A stretch of DNA of 35,452 bases from an uncultured Bacteroidota bacterium (GCA_903887415.1 CAISPO010000050.1:1-35452); one strand, 5' to 3'. Numbered from the stretch's first letter, positions 16,334 to 24,345 are shown. Notes: generated from the letters alone by a model not told the origin. Made by a program: numbers and translations.

Positions 16334-16738
16334 ATGAAAAAATGTACGATTCCTGTACTGGTAATGCTATTGTTGACCGGCTGCCAGACCTACCACCTCT
16401 CTACACAAAGCCTGCTGGAGCAATTTGCCGGTGTAAAAGGCGAAACAAAAGTGACCATGCTTATAGTGCCGCCATTTGTATGCCATCCCGGCATAGTAAG
16501 GGGCAACGACCTTAGGAAAATAACTGTGCTTGATAAAAAAGAACAGGAGCACACCTTTCCGGTCACACGTAGCATGGGTATTAAGATCACCCAAAAAAAC
16601 GGGAAGCATACCACCTTCTATATCAATACCCTGCTGCTGAAAGACAGCACCATAACGGGCGACAAAACGCATTTTTTCAAATCGCAGATAACGCCCATCT
16701 ATTTTGCCAATATCAGCAAGATCGAGCTGCAGAAGTGA
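16334..16738 (+). CDS. Small lipoprotein, unknown function
   Basis: The 134-residue product begins with MKKCTIPVLVMLLLTGCQT, a textbook lipoprotein signal with lipobox LTGC and Cys17. The mature part looks like a small beta-rich domain with alternating strands (KVTMLIVPPFV, RKITVLDKKEQEHTF, MGIKITQKNGKHTTFYINTLLL, SKIELQK). The DLRKITVLDKKEQEHTF and FYINTLLLKDSTITG stretches suggest a beta-sandwich or Sm-like barrel. I do not recognise a named family. It is convergent with the reductase gene, 57 bp away, with no clear terminator between them. Confidence 0.75.
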   Translation: MKKCTIPVLVMLLLTGCQTYHLSTQSLLEQFAGVKGETKVTMLIVPPFVCHPGIVRGNDLRKITVLDKKEQEHTFPVTRSMGIKITQKNGKHTTFYINTLLLKDSTITGDKTHFFKSQITPIYFANISKIELQK

Positions 16739-16795
16739 GGGGAAAGTGTTTCAAACTGATGTTATTCCCTTAATACGCACAGGTTCACTTGCATC

Positions 16796-17356
16796 TCACT
16801 CTTTCACATACCGCATCGCAACACATCCGGATTTTAAAACCTTTGATTCCACAAGTTTCAACCCTAACCGCTCAGGCAGGTTGATACCCTCAAACAAGCG
16901 TGGCCCTGCACCGACAATTATCGGGTGAACTATAAAATAATATTCATCAACCAGGCCGAGCGCCATAATTTGCGAAGCAACATCTACACCGCCAACCATA
17001 ATGTTTTTGCCTTCTTCGTGCTTCAGTTTAAGTATCGTGTCCTGGATGTTGGTGCCGACAATGGTTGTATTATCCCCTTCAGATTTCTCCAGCGACCGGG
17101 AGAAGACAACGATCTTGCTAACGGCATTAAATGCCCGTGCATATTCTACATCTGCTTTTGTTTCATTCAAATGGTTCTTTGCCACATCGGGCCAGTAGGG
17201 CACCATCAATTGGTAAGTTTTACGGCCATACGCAAATAGACCTGCATCTTGCACGAGGCGGGTAAAGTATTCAAGTAGTTCATCATCCGGGTTAAATTTG
17301 GTGTGGTCGCAGCAGCCATCCAGGCTGGTGTTGATTGCGAAGATTACTTTTCTCAT
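16796..17356 (-). CDS. Dihydrofolate reductase family protein (RibD C-terminal-like)
   Basis: The 186-residue product belongs to the RibD_C/YyaP-like group of NADPH-dependent reductases. It starts with MRKVIFAINTSLDG, the family's first strand and SLDG loop. It has FAYGRKTYQLM (the GRxTY motif) near residue 42, IVVFSRSL near 82, then IMVGGVDVASQIMALGLVDEY (GG-x-x-L/V nucleotide-binding segment) near 119. HPIIVGAGPRLFEG near 144 is also diagnostic. The substrate is unknown. True RibD has a deaminase half, which is missing here. It follows the metallo-beta-lactamase gene after 68 bp on the same strand, so co-transcription is possible. Confidence 0.88.
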   Translation of the reverse strand: MRKVIFAINTSLDGCCDHTKFNPDDELLEYFTRLVQDAGLFAYGRKTYQLMVPYWPDVAKNHLNETKADVEYARAFNAVSKIVVFSRSLEKSEGDNTTIVGTNIQDTILKLKHEEGKNIMVGGVDVASQIMALGLVDEYYFIVHPIIVGAGPRLFEGINLPERLGLKLVESKVLKSGCVAMRYVKE

Positions 17357-17424
17357 ATCTTTTCTTTTAGGTTTTTACATCCTCGGCGAGTCTTTGCGTT
17401 TCAGCGGGTTGTGCAAAACAGCAC

Positions 17425-18303
17425 CTATTTCTCCGCTTTCACCCGCTCATTATACTGCTCCTGCATCTCATCTATTGTGGCGTAGAATTTCTGCACATTA
17501 CTGAATGCATCCGGGTTATAGCCATCGGTCTCTTTACGTACTTCATGCAGCATGAATTGCCCGGCATGTGCCGCTACCCATATATCGAACTTTAGCTTTT
17601 TCATGGCCGCGTAGGTATTCATAAAGTCTTTACCCACCTCGGGGTAAGTGGGCATTCCAGGCAGTTTTACTTCCGATAGCATGGTGGGGATATTTGCAAT
17701 TAATACACGATAGCTGCGTTGCTCATCCTTCACAGTCAGCAGGTAGCTGCAGGAGCCCTTTGTATGGCCTGGGTGATGCAGTATTTCGAGCTTCGTGCCG
17801 CCAAGTTCTATTAGTTCATGATCGTGTAGTTTCCGGTCCACTTTTACCGGAGTAAACAGGCTACCCACGCCCTTGCCACCGTATAAGTAATCTGAGTTGC
17901 CGCCATCGGCTACTACCGGTGCATCTTTTTCGTCTATCATCACCTTAGCCCCGGTCATTTTCTGAATTGCCGCCATGCCACCACAGTGATCGAAATGTGC
18001 CTGCGAGATCAGTATGATCTTGATATCCTTGAATTTAAACCCAAGCGATTCCACATTGGCGCGAAGCATATCTACCGTATTGTCCAGCGCTGTATTAATC
18101 AGTATATGCCCTTCGGGGGTAGTAATGAGATAGCAGGCCAGATCGTAAGTGCCCACATAATATAAGTTACCCGCTATGCGGAAAGGCGTATAGGGTTTCG
18201 ACCATTCCGGGTGTGCCGCATCTGTAGATTGGGCAACCGTACAAAAGCAATTTACTCCCAGGCACAAAATCAGGATGCTGATATAACGGATCGTTCTAAA
18301 CAT
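17425..18303 (-). CDS. GOB-like subclass B3 metallo-beta-lactamase (Gln in the zinc motif)
   Basis: The 292-residue product has a signal peptide (MFRTIRYISILILCLGVNCFCTVAQ), so it is probably periplasmic. The metallo-beta-lactamase fold shows the motif QAHFDH, with Gln101, His103, Asp105 and His106, then HHPGHTKGS with His180 and AAHAGQF with His246. These match, in order, positions 116, 118, 120, 121, 196 and 263 of the B3 numbering. Gln in place of His116 is the hallmark of the GOB enzymes of Elizabethkingia. The surrounding text (LLxHHPGHTKGSCS, YRVLIAN, DIWVAAHA, LHEVRKE, YNP) also follows GOB closely, as recalled from memory. GOB hydrolyses penicillins, cephalosporins and carbapenems. 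Activity here is inferred. No mobile element adjoins, so it looks intrinsic. An exact TAATTTTG promoter box lies 20 bp upstream. Confidence 0.9.
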   Translation of the reverse strand: MFRTIRYISILILCLGVNCFCTVAQSTDAAHPEWSKPYTPFRIAGNLYYVGTYDLACYLITTPEGHILINTALDNTVDMLRANVESLGFKFKDIKIILISQAHFDHCGGMAAIQKMTGAKVMIDEKDAPVVADGGNSDYLYGGKGVGSLFTPVKVDRKLHDHELIELGGTKLEILHHPGHTKGSCSYLLTVKDEQRSYRVLIANIPTMLSEVKLPGMPTYPEVGKDFMNTYAAMKKLKFDIWVAAHAGQFMLHEVRKETDGYNPDAFSNVQKFYATIDEMQEQYNERVKAEK

Positions 18304-18323
18304 GGATGTAGAATGAAGAGTAT

Positions 18324-18331
18324 CAAAATTA
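18324..18331 (-). promoter_or_regulatory. Bacteroidota -7 box TAATTTTG before the metallo-beta-lactamase
   Basis: On the minus strand, TAATTTTG matches TAnnTTTG exactly, 20 bp upstream of the ATG at 18303. No good -33 TTTG is visible at 19-21 bp. Confidence 0.5.
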
Positions 18332-18473
18332 GTGTTCTATTTGTTTGGGACAGTATTTGTGGTGTTTTTTATCTTTTAATGCAGTAAACTCCAAACATTA
18401 GCAGAATTACTATAACGACAATAAATAAAATGTTACTATTGTCATCGTTCCTTACCCCCTCAAAACATGTTTT

Positions 18474-20630
18474 ATGACAAAATCAATTTTCTCAATCTTT
18501 GTAATCATAACTTTCATTTCTTGCAATAACAATATGGACACAGCAAACAATGCGCGTAAATGGCCCGAAAATGTCAAACCTCCTAAGGCAGAGATCCAGC
18601 CGCATATCCGTGTTGTCAATGACGATTCGGTGGCTGACAATTACTATTGGATGATAGATTATTTCACGAAGGGTAAGGACAGTACCAAGGTGGTGGGCTA
18701 CCTCGTGGCCGAGAATAAATATCTGGATACCATGATGAGCGGTACAAAGGCAATGCAGGAAGATCTGTTTAAAGAAATGAAAGCGAGGATTAAGGAAAAA
18801 GATGAGAGTGTCCCGGTTTTTGATAATGGCTATTACTACTACACACGTACCGACGATGGTAAGGAATACTATAAGTATTGCCGTAAAAAAAGCAACCTGC
18901 AGGCCCCGGAAGAAGTATTGCTTGATGTAGATGATATGGCGAAGGGCCATGCGTATTTCGCGGTAACAGGATTTAACGTAAGTGAGGATAATAAACTGAT
19001 GGCTTATGGTGTGGACGAGGTATCCCGGAGGGAATACACTATTTATATCAAAAACCTGGAGACCGGCGAGATATATAAGGACGCTATCCCACGCACAGAG
19101 GGCGGTTCGGTATGGGCGAATGACAATAAGACGCTGTTCTATACTTCTAAAAACCCGGTAACCCTGCTGTCTGAAAAGATAAAAAGACACACGATGGGTA
19201 CAGATGCGGCCACTGATGCTACCGTATATGAAGAAGAGGACAAAAGCAACTACATCGGTGTCGGGAAATCTAAAAATAGAAAGTACATAATCATCAGTTC
19301 ACAGGCTACATTATCATCTGAAATGAAAATAATAGATGCAGATAAACCAATGTCTGCATTTGTTTCATTTCAGCCGCGTGTGAAAGACGTGCTCTATTCT
19401 ATTATGCCGCTGGAAGATAAATTCCTGATCAGGACCAATTGGAATGCCAAAAATTTCAGGCTTATGGAATGCCCTATCGGCAAAACCGAAATGAGCAACT
19501 GGAAAGAGATAATTCCGCATCGCGAAGACGTGCTGCTGGCGGACGTAGAAGAGTTTAAAAACTACATTGTGCTCACCGAACGAAAAGACGGCCTCGTAAA
19601 GCTCCGAGTGCGCAGCCTCAAGGATGGTGCCGAGCACTATATTGATTTCGGAGAGCCGGCTTACTTCGCAGAGGTTGGCACAAACCCGGAATACAATAGC
19701 TCTATTTTGCGTTATGGCTATACCTCCCTGACTACCCCTAATTCCACCTTTGATTATGACTTGGCAACCCGCGAAAAAAAACTGATGAAGCAACAGGAAG
19801 TAGTGGGTGGCTATGACCCAAAACAATATGTTACCGAACGAATTTATGTAACAGCAACAGATGGCACTAAAGTACCGGTTTCAATAGTCTATAAAAAAGG
19901 GCTGGTAAAAAACGGCAAGGCGCCTTTGCTGCTATACGGTTATGGCTCCTATGGCGCTTCTATGGACACCTACTTTTCGAGTACCAGGCTTACCTTGCTG
20001 AACAGGGGTTTCGTATATGCGATAGCTCACATTCGCGGCGGACAGGAGATGGGCAGGCAATGGTACCTTGATGGCAAGCTCATGAAAAAGAAAAATACGT
20101 TCACTGACTTTATCGACTGTGGCAAATACCTGGTAAGCGCAGGCTATACCAGCAAAGAGCATTTGTATGCGCAGGGCGGCAGCGCTGGCGGCCTGCTGAT
20201 GGGGGCCGTTGTAAATATGGCTCCGGACCTTTGGCATGGAGTGATCGCGCAAGTACCGTTTGTTGACGTTGTAAATACCATGCTCGATGAAAGCATACCC
20301 CTGACAACAAACGAGTTTGACGAATGGGGCAACCCGAAGAACAAGGATGCTTACGACTATATGAAAAGCTACGCACCCTATGAAAACGTGGAAAAGAAAA
20401 AATACCCCAACTTGTTGGTGACAACTGGCCTGCACGACAGCCAGGTACAATATTTTGAGCCGGCAAAGTGGGTGGCAAAGCTTCGGGCAATGAAAACAGA
20501 CAGCAATATACTGTTGCTGCATACCAATATGGAGTTTGGCCATGGCGGGGCTTCCGGCCGGTTCGACTACCTGAAAGATATCGCCCTGAATTATTCGTTC
20601 CTATTTGCACTCGAAGGAATCAGTAAATGA
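18474..20630 (+). CDS. Oligopeptidase B-like S9A serine peptidase, predicted lipoprotein
   Basis: The 718-residue protein is an S9A prolyl oligopeptidase family member closest to oligopeptidase B, which cleaves short peptides after basic residues. It has an N-terminal beta-propeller (about residues 70-450; NYYWMIDYFTKG, YYYYTRTDDGKEY) and a C-terminal hydrolase. The latter has LLLYGYGSYG, the nucleophile Ser570 in QGGSAGGLLMG, Asp655 in GLHDSQV and His690 in EFGHGGASGRF. The triad order and the phrase VPFVDVVNTMLDESIPLT are typical of OpB. The N-terminus (MTKSIFSIFVIITFISCNN) carries a lipobox with Cys17, so it should be envelope-anchored, unlike the cytoplasmic E. coli PtrB. It is divergent from the metallo-beta-lactamase gene. 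A 706-bp gene-free stretch follows. Confidence 0.92.
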   Translation: MTKSIFSIFVIITFISCNNNMDTANNARKWPENVKPPKAEIQPHIRVVNDDSVADNYYWMIDYFTKGKDSTKVVGYLVAENKYLDTMMSGTKAMQEDLFKEMKARIKEKDESVPVFDNGYYYYTRTDDGKEYYKYCRKKSNLQAPEEVLLDVDDMAKGHAYFAVTGFNVSEDNKLMAYGVDEVSRREYTIYIKNLETGEIYKDAIPRTEGGSVWANDNKTLFYTSKNPVTLLSEKIKRHTMGTDAATDATVYEEEDKSNYIGVGKSKNRKYIIISSQATLSSEMKIIDADKPMSAFVSFQPRVKDVLYSIMPLEDKFLIRTNWNAKNFRLMECPIGKTEMSNWKEIIPHREDVLLADVEEFKNYIVLTERKDGLVKLRVRSLKDGAEHYIDFGEPAYFAEVGTNPEYNSSILRYGYTSLTTPNSTFDYDLATREKKLMKQQEVVGGYDPKQYVTERIYVTATDGTKVPVSIVYKKGLVKNGKAPLLLYGYGSYGASMDTYFSSTRLTLLNRGFVYAIAHIRGGQEMGRQWYLDGKLMKKKNTFTDFIDCGKYLVSAGYTSKEHLYAQGGSAGGLLMGAVVNMAPDLWHGVIAQVPFVDVVNTMLDESIPLTTNEFDEWGNPKNKDAYDYMKSYAPYENVEKKKYPNLLVTTGLHDSQVQYFEPAKWVAKLRAMKTDSNILLLHTNMEFGHGGASGRFDYLKDIALNYSFLFALEGISK

Positions 20631-21013
20631 CAGGTGTAAGCAAAAAACAGAAAGGCCCACACAAAGCAGTGCATCACAAACTCGCAATAACCCTATAGAT
20701 TTTTCGTCTTGGGGCCTGTCACTTTATTACGGACATTTGTCCTGAAATTTGCTTTTTTTGCTGTAGTGAGCTTGCCGAACTGTGATACGAATGCGATACG
20801 TTTGTGACATTTTTAAAAAACCAAACCCCTCATAACCAATAAAATAGCGCCTAATATCCACAAAACTTTTTTTTCTTGGAAAGTGTGATATTTCATCAAG
20901 CAAACTGTGTGGCCCAGCCTTTCAGATCTCGAACAACTCCAGATGACTGAAAGACCGGAAGAAAACCGGAAGTTTTTTTGCAGCAAAACAGCATGATCCG
21001 GCTATAAGCTGCG

Positions 21014-21041
21014 AACTGCCAACTGAAAACTGCCAACTGAA
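21014..21041 (+). repeat. Heptamer array AACTGCC-AACTGAA, two full rounds
   Basis: The 14-mer AACTGCCAACTGAA is repeated exactly twice in tandem, giving four heptamers that share AACTG. A degenerate copy lies on the other strand at 9755-9790. Confidence 0.75.
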
Positions 21042-21136
21042 TAGGGCATGGAAAACCGAATTAACAAATTAATAATCAACGCTTTAGTAAAACATGATGC
21101 CGCGCTTTTTTATTCATGAGGCATGGGGCATAAAGG

Positions 21137-21180
21137 GAAAATCAGGCAAATCCGAAAATCCTTCAATCAAGGTTCAAACT
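21137..21180 (+). repeat. 44-bp interspersed element, copy 2
   Basis: This segment matches 1644-1687 in the same orientation at about 38 of 44 positions, including the blocks GAAAATCAGG, AAAATCCTT and GGTTCA. Here it lies upstream of the rplK promoter and not at a start codon. Confidence 0.7.
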
Positions 21181-21204
21181 TTTTTTTATTTGCACATTGA
21201 AAAA

Positions 21205-21237
21205 TTTGCACATTTCCATATTATTCCTTTACCTTTG
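21205..21237 (+). promoter_or_regulatory. rplK: Promoter of the rplK cluster, TTTG-N21-TACCTTTG
   Basis: TTTG at 21205-21208 and TACCTTTG at 21230-21237 match both elements of the Bacteroidota primary promoter. The leader to the rplK ATG would be about 93 nt and includes a small TCGCC/GGCGA stem that might be a target for ribosomal-protein feedback (inference). Confidence 0.75.
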
Positions 21238-21336
21238 CACTCCAAATTCTAATAAAGCTCTTTTTACAAGGTTGAATTGGAAGAAACAGTAACTCGCCAC
21301 GGCGGGCGAAAATTCGTTAACACCAAAAATTAAACA

Positions 21337-21789
21337 ATGGCTAAAGAAATCAGCGGCTTCGTAAAGCTGCAGGTAAAAGGTGGCGCTGCAAACCCAGCCC
21401 CGCCAATCGGCCCGGCGCTCGGCTCTAAAGGCGTCAACATTATGGAGTTCTGCAAGCAGTTCAACGCGCGCACACAGGACAAAGTAGGTAAAGTACTTCC
21501 CGTAACACTTACCGTTTACACAGATAAGTCTTTCGATTTCGTGATCAAGACGCCTCCGGCTGCTATACAGCTTATGGAGCTCGCCAAGCAGCCAACTGGC
21601 TCTAAGGAACCTAACCGCCAGAAGGTGGGTAAGGTAACCTGGGCTCAGGTGGAGGAAATTGCCAAAGACAAAATGCCTGACCTGAACTGCTTTACGCTTA
21701 CCAGCGCTATGAGCATGGTGGCAGGTACTGCGCGCAGCATGGGCTTCACTGTAGAAGGTACCCCACCGCAGGGCATCACCGTTAAATAA
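21337..21789 (+). CDS. rplK: 50S ribosomal protein L11
   Basis: L11 forms the base of the GTPase-associated stalk with 23S rRNA. The 150-residue product has the normal start [23 protein letters not shown] and the family signature [20 protein letters not shown] (proline-rich N-domain that contacts elongation factors). The rRNA-binding C-domain has [13 protein letters not shown] and [13 protein letters not shown] near the end. It is the first gene of the cluster rplK-rplA-rplJ-rplL and has its own promoter. In most Bacteroidota nusG and secE precede it. Neither is here. Confidence 0.98.
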   Translation: MAKEISGFVKLQVKGGAANPAPPIGPALGSKGVNIMEFCKQFNARTQDKVGKVLPVTLTVYTDKSFDFVIKTPPAAIQLMELAKQPTGSKEPNRQKVGKVTWAQVEEIAKDKMPDLNCFTLTSAMSMVAGTARSMGFTVEGTPPQGITVK

Positions 21790-21849
21790 GATCAGCTTCC
21801 TGGTCTGAACAAACAAACTTTTGGTTCACTTTTAACTTTGACTTAAGTC

Positions 21850-22539
21850 ATGGCAATCACTAAAAAAAGAAAGGCTATAGAAGCCAAGCTCGATAAAAAT
21901 AAACAATACACACTGGCTGAAGCGGCTAATGTGGTGAAGTCCATAAACCTCACCAAGTTTGATAGCTCAGTAGATGTGCATGTCCGCCTTGGGGTTGACC
22001 CTAAGAAGGCAGACCAGGCTATACGTGGCACGGTTACCCTGCCGCACGGCACCGGTAAAACAAAGCGCGTACTGGTTCTTTGCACTCCCGATAAAGAAGC
22101 AGAAGCAAAAGCAGCCGGCGCCGACTTCGTAGGCCTGGATGAATTTGTAACTAAGATAGAAGGTGGATGGACAGATGTGGACGTTATTGTTGCCACACCA
22201 TCTGTAATGCCTAAGATAGGCCGCCTTGGTAAGATCCTTGGTCCACGTAACCTGATGCCAAACCCTAAGACAGGTACGGTAACTAACGATGTGGCCAATG
22301 CAGTAAATGAAGTAAAAGGCGGTAAGATCGCGTTCAAGATAGACAAAGCAGGTATCATCCACGCTTCTATCGGCCGTGTTTCTTTTGCTCCTAACAAGAT
22401 CGCTGAAAACGCACAGGAGTTGATCAACACCCTTGTTCGCCTGAAACCAGCTACTGCAAAAGGTGCATACTTAAAAGGTATTAGCCTGGCATCTACAATG
22501 AGCCCAGGTTTGATGATAGATACTAAGACTGTTGCATAA
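21850..22539 (+). CDS. rplA: 50S ribosomal protein L1
   Basis: L1 forms the mobile L1 stalk near the ribosomal E site and, in E. coli, represses its own operon by binding the leader mRNA. The 229-residue product has a standard length and motifs: [28 protein letters not shown], the signature [25 protein letters not shown], and [14 protein letters not shown] near the end. It starts 60 bp after rplK. The 133-bp spacer behind it, before rplJ, is filled with inverted octamer-phased repeats. Confidence 0.98.
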   Translation: MAITKKRKAIEAKLDKNKQYTLAEAANVVKSINLTKFDSSVDVHVRLGVDPKKADQAIRGTVTLPHGTGKTKRVLVLCTPDKEAEAKAAGADFVGLDEFVTKIEGGWTDVDVIVATPSVMPKIGRLGKILGPRNLMPNPKTGTVTNDVANAVNEVKGGKIAFKIDKAGIIHASIGRVSFAPNKIAENAQELINTLVRLKPATAKGAYLKGISLASTMSPGLMIDTKTVA

Positions 22540-22542
22540 ATC

Positions 22543-22664
22543 AATTTGGCAATTCGGTAATTTGATAATTAGCGAATGCCCTTAATTAAAATTATTGATT
22601 AACTAATTTGAGAATAGGCGTAAAAGATCATTATCGAATTGCCGAATTGTCGAATTATCAAATT
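22543..22664. repeat. Inverted pair of octamer-phased AATTYGRY arrays between rplA and rplJ
   Basis: The left arm (22543-22577) is four octamers plus AAT: AATTTGGC, AATTCGGT, AATTTGAT, AATTAGCG. The right arm (22630-22664), read on the minus strand, is AATTTGAT, AATTCGAC, AATTCGGC, AATTCGAT, AAT. The arms can fold into a long imperfect hairpin that ends 8 bp before the rplJ start codon. Confidence 0.75.
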
Positions 22665-22672
22665 AAAACAAC

Positions 22673-23191
22673 ATGACACCTGCTCAAAAAAATGAAGCAA
22701 TAGAAGTACTGAAAAGTAAATTTACCCAGTACGACAACTTTTACATCACCAATACCGAATCGTTGACGGTAGCACAGGTGGGCACACTCCGCAAGCTTTG
22801 TTTTGAAAAGAATGTGGAAATGAAGGTTGCAAAGAACACTCTTATCAAGAAAGCTCTTGAAAGCTTTAATGATGAGAAATATGCAGGCATTTACGAATCC
22901 TTGCATGGCGTTACTGCGCTCATGTTCTCTGAGTCTCCGAAGGAGCCGGCAATGATCCTGACTTCTTTCCGTAAGACCAACAAGGAAAAACCGGTATTGA
23001 AGGCCGCCCTCATCGGCACCGATGTATTCACCGGCGACAACCAGTTGAAAGCGCTTACCAGCATCAAGACGAAGAACGAGCTTATCGGCGAAGTTATCGG
23101 CTTGCTGCAGTCACCTGCAAAACGCGTTCTGGCTGCACTGTTGCACCACCACGAATCAAAGGCAGGCGCAGAGGCACCAGCAGAAGCTTAA
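22673..23191 (+). CDS. rplJ: 50S ribosomal protein L10
   Basis: L10 anchors the L7/L12 dimers to the ribosomal stalk and in many bacteria binds its own leader mRNA. The 172-residue product shows the usual N-terminal rRNA-binding domain (AIEVLKSKFTQYDNFYITN, VAQVGTLRKLCFEKNVEMKVAKNTLIKKAL). LHGVTALMFSESPKEPAMIL follows, and the C-terminal helix that binds L7/L12 dimers is in the last 30 residues (LLQSPAKRVLAALLHHHESK). The gene is bracketed by two related inverted repeat arrays, at 22543-22664 and 23202-23307. The upstream one could act as, or replace, an L10 leader structure (inference). Confidence 0.97.
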   Translation: MTPAQKNEAIEVLKSKFTQYDNFYITNTESLTVAQVGTLRKLCFEKNVEMKVAKNTLIKKALESFNDEKYAGIYESLHGVTALMFSESPKEPAMILTSFRKTNKEKPVLKAALIGTDVFTGDNQLKALTSIKTKNELIGEVIGLLQSPAKRVLAALLHHHESKAGAEAPAEA

Positions 23192-23201
23192 TTAATTAGC
23201 C

Positions 23202-23307
23202 AATTTGGCAATTTGACAATTCGACAATTGTTTTTTTGCGGGCAAATTAAATGAGTTAGTAGAGTTAAAGGCATTGACTAATTGTTGAATTATCAAATTG
23301 CCAAATT
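23202..23307. repeat. Inverted pair of octamer-phased arrays between rplJ and rplL
   Basis: Left arm 23202-23229 reads AATTTGGC, AATTTGAC, AATTCGAC, AATT. Right arm 23280-23307, on the minus strand, reads AATTTGGC, AATTTGAT, AATTCAAC, AATT. The arms match at 26 of 28 positions around a 50-nt loop. The structure starts 10 bp after the rplJ stop and leaves 80 bp before rplL. Confidence 0.8.
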
Positions 23308-23387
23308 AAACAAGGCTTCCAAGTCCAATATATAGTTACACAGTACAAGTAAACAATTTTTAAAAACAACACTAAAAAAATCATACA

Positions 23388-23762
23388 ATGGCAGACGTAA
23401 AAGCATTAGCCGAACAATTAGTTGCCCTTACTGTAAAAGACGTACAGGAGCTGGCAAACGTATTAAAATCTGATTATGGCATTGAGCCAGCTGCTGCTGC
23501 AGTTGTAATGTCTGGTGGTGGTGGCGAAGCTGCTGCTGCTCCGGTTGAGAAGACCGCATTCACAGTAATACTGAAGAACGCAGGCCCTTCTAAGCTGAAC
23601 GTTGTGAAAGCAGTGAAAGACCTTACCGGCCTTGGCTTGAAAGAAGCGAAAGAACTGGTTGACGGCGCTCCTAAGAACGTGAAAGAAGGCGTGAGCAAAG
23701 CAGAAGCTGATGACATAGCTAACAAGCTGAAAGAAGCTGGCGCTGAGATCGAGATCGCTTAA
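23388..23762 (+). CDS. rplL: 50S ribosomal protein L7/L12
   Basis: L7/L12 is the multicopy stalk protein that recruits translational GTPases. The 124-residue product has the dimerising N-domain ([26 protein letters not shown]), a flexible Ala/Gly hinge at about 37-50 ([18 protein letters not shown]), and the C-domain. The C-domain has [38 protein letters not shown] and ends GAEIEIA. The stop is followed at once by an 18-bp perfect-stem terminator, so transcription does not appear to run on into rpoB as it often does. Confidence 0.98.
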   Translation: MADVKALAEQLVALTVKDVQELANVLKSDYGIEPAAAAVVMSGGGGEAAAAPVEKTAFTVILKNAGPSKLNVVKAVKDLTGLGLKEAKELVDGAPKNVKEGVSKAEADDIANKLKEAGAEIEIA

Positions 23763-23779
23763 TTCAATGATCTAAATAC

Positions 23780-23820
23780 AAACTAACAAAACCCTGCATA
23801 TGCGGGGTTTTGTTAGTTTT
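23780..23820 (+). terminator. Strong Rho-independent terminator after rplL
   Basis: An 18-bp stem (23780-23797 with 23802-23819, one T-G pair, loop ATAT) starting AAACTAACAAAACCC and ending TTTTGTTAGTTTT closes the rplK-rplL cluster. An open frame beginning inside it (ATG at 23800) is not the DinB start. Confidence 0.93.
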
Positions 23821-23844
23821 GCTAATGGCATTAATGCAACCCGT

Positions 23845-24345
23845 ATGGAAATCACTTCAGTAGCTTCCTTCCTTGACTATTATGAACGCGTACGCGAAAG
23901 AACCTTGCGTGTTATAGCTATTATCCCGCCTTCCGTGCTGGACTGGGCCTATAAGCCCGGCAAATTCACCATAGCCGATGTGATCCGGCACATCGCTGCT
24001 ACAGAGCGCTACATGTTCGCCGAGAATGTTGCCGGCAGTCAAAGTTGTTATAATGGCTGCGGTAAGGAGCTTGCAGATGGCTATGATGCGATACTTGCGT
24101 ATATGAGTGAGATGCACTGGCAGTCGATAGAAATATTTAGGACGCTGGATAACGGGGCGCTCCAGCGCAAATGCATAACGCCTGGTGGTGAGATAACTAC
24201 CTGGAAATGGCTCCGCGCAATGATAGAGCACGAGATACACCACCGGGGCGAACTGTATATTTACCTGAACCTTTTGGACATTGCTACTCCGCCTATATTT
24301 GGGTTAACAGCCGAAGAAGTGCAGCAAAGGAGCCTGAAAAGTTGA
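23845..24345 (+). CDS. DinB family protein
   Basis: The 166-residue product starts at the ATG at 23845; an earlier in-frame ATG at 23800 lies in the terminator stem and is rejected. It is a four-helix DinB/YfiT-like protein: helix 1 FLDYYERVRERTLRVIAII, then WAYKPGKFTIADVIRHIAATERY (the W-x-P-x-x-x-x-x-D-x-x-H pattern, His49). A central acidic helix follows, then WKWLRAMIEHEIHHRGEL with His129 and His133. These three histidines are the family's usual metal-binding triad. DinB-like proteins include thiol transferases but most are uncharacterised. A GNAT gene follows 8 bp after the stop, so they probably share a transcript. Confidence 0.85.
   Translation: MEITSVASFLDYYERVRERTLRVIAIIPPSVLDWAYKPGKFTIADVIRHIAATERYMFAENVAGSQSCYNGCGKELADGYDAILAYMSEMHWQSIEIFRTLDNGALQRKCITPGGEITTWKWLRAMIEHEIHHRGELYIYLNLLDIATPPIFGLTAEEVQQRSLKS

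Larger units (their letters stand above)
20631..21336. other. 706-bp non-coding stretch before rplK
   Basis: No gene was found on either strand. It holds a possible AGGCCC/GGGCCT long-range stem near 20654-20717, a direct CCGGAAG pair near 20957-20973, the heptamer array at 21014-21041, copy 2 of the 44-bp element at 21137-21180, a TTTGCACATT direct repeat (21189-21198 and 21205-21214) and the rplK promoter and leader. The leader contains a small TCGCC/GGCGA stem at 21294-21309. No tRNA, secE or nusG is visible. Confidence 0.7.

Noticed and set aside
21843-22544. Long open frame antisense to rplA
   Set aside because: It is a mirror of the codon pattern of a highly expressed ribosomal gene, with no domain or start signal.
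22543-23307. Possible CRISPR array
   Set aside because: The units are contiguous 8-mers in inverted pairs without unique spacers, and no cas gene is present.
23800-23844. Earlier ATG for DinB at 23800
   Set aside because: It lies in the loop and stem of the rplL terminator. The ATG at 23845 begins the conserved domain.
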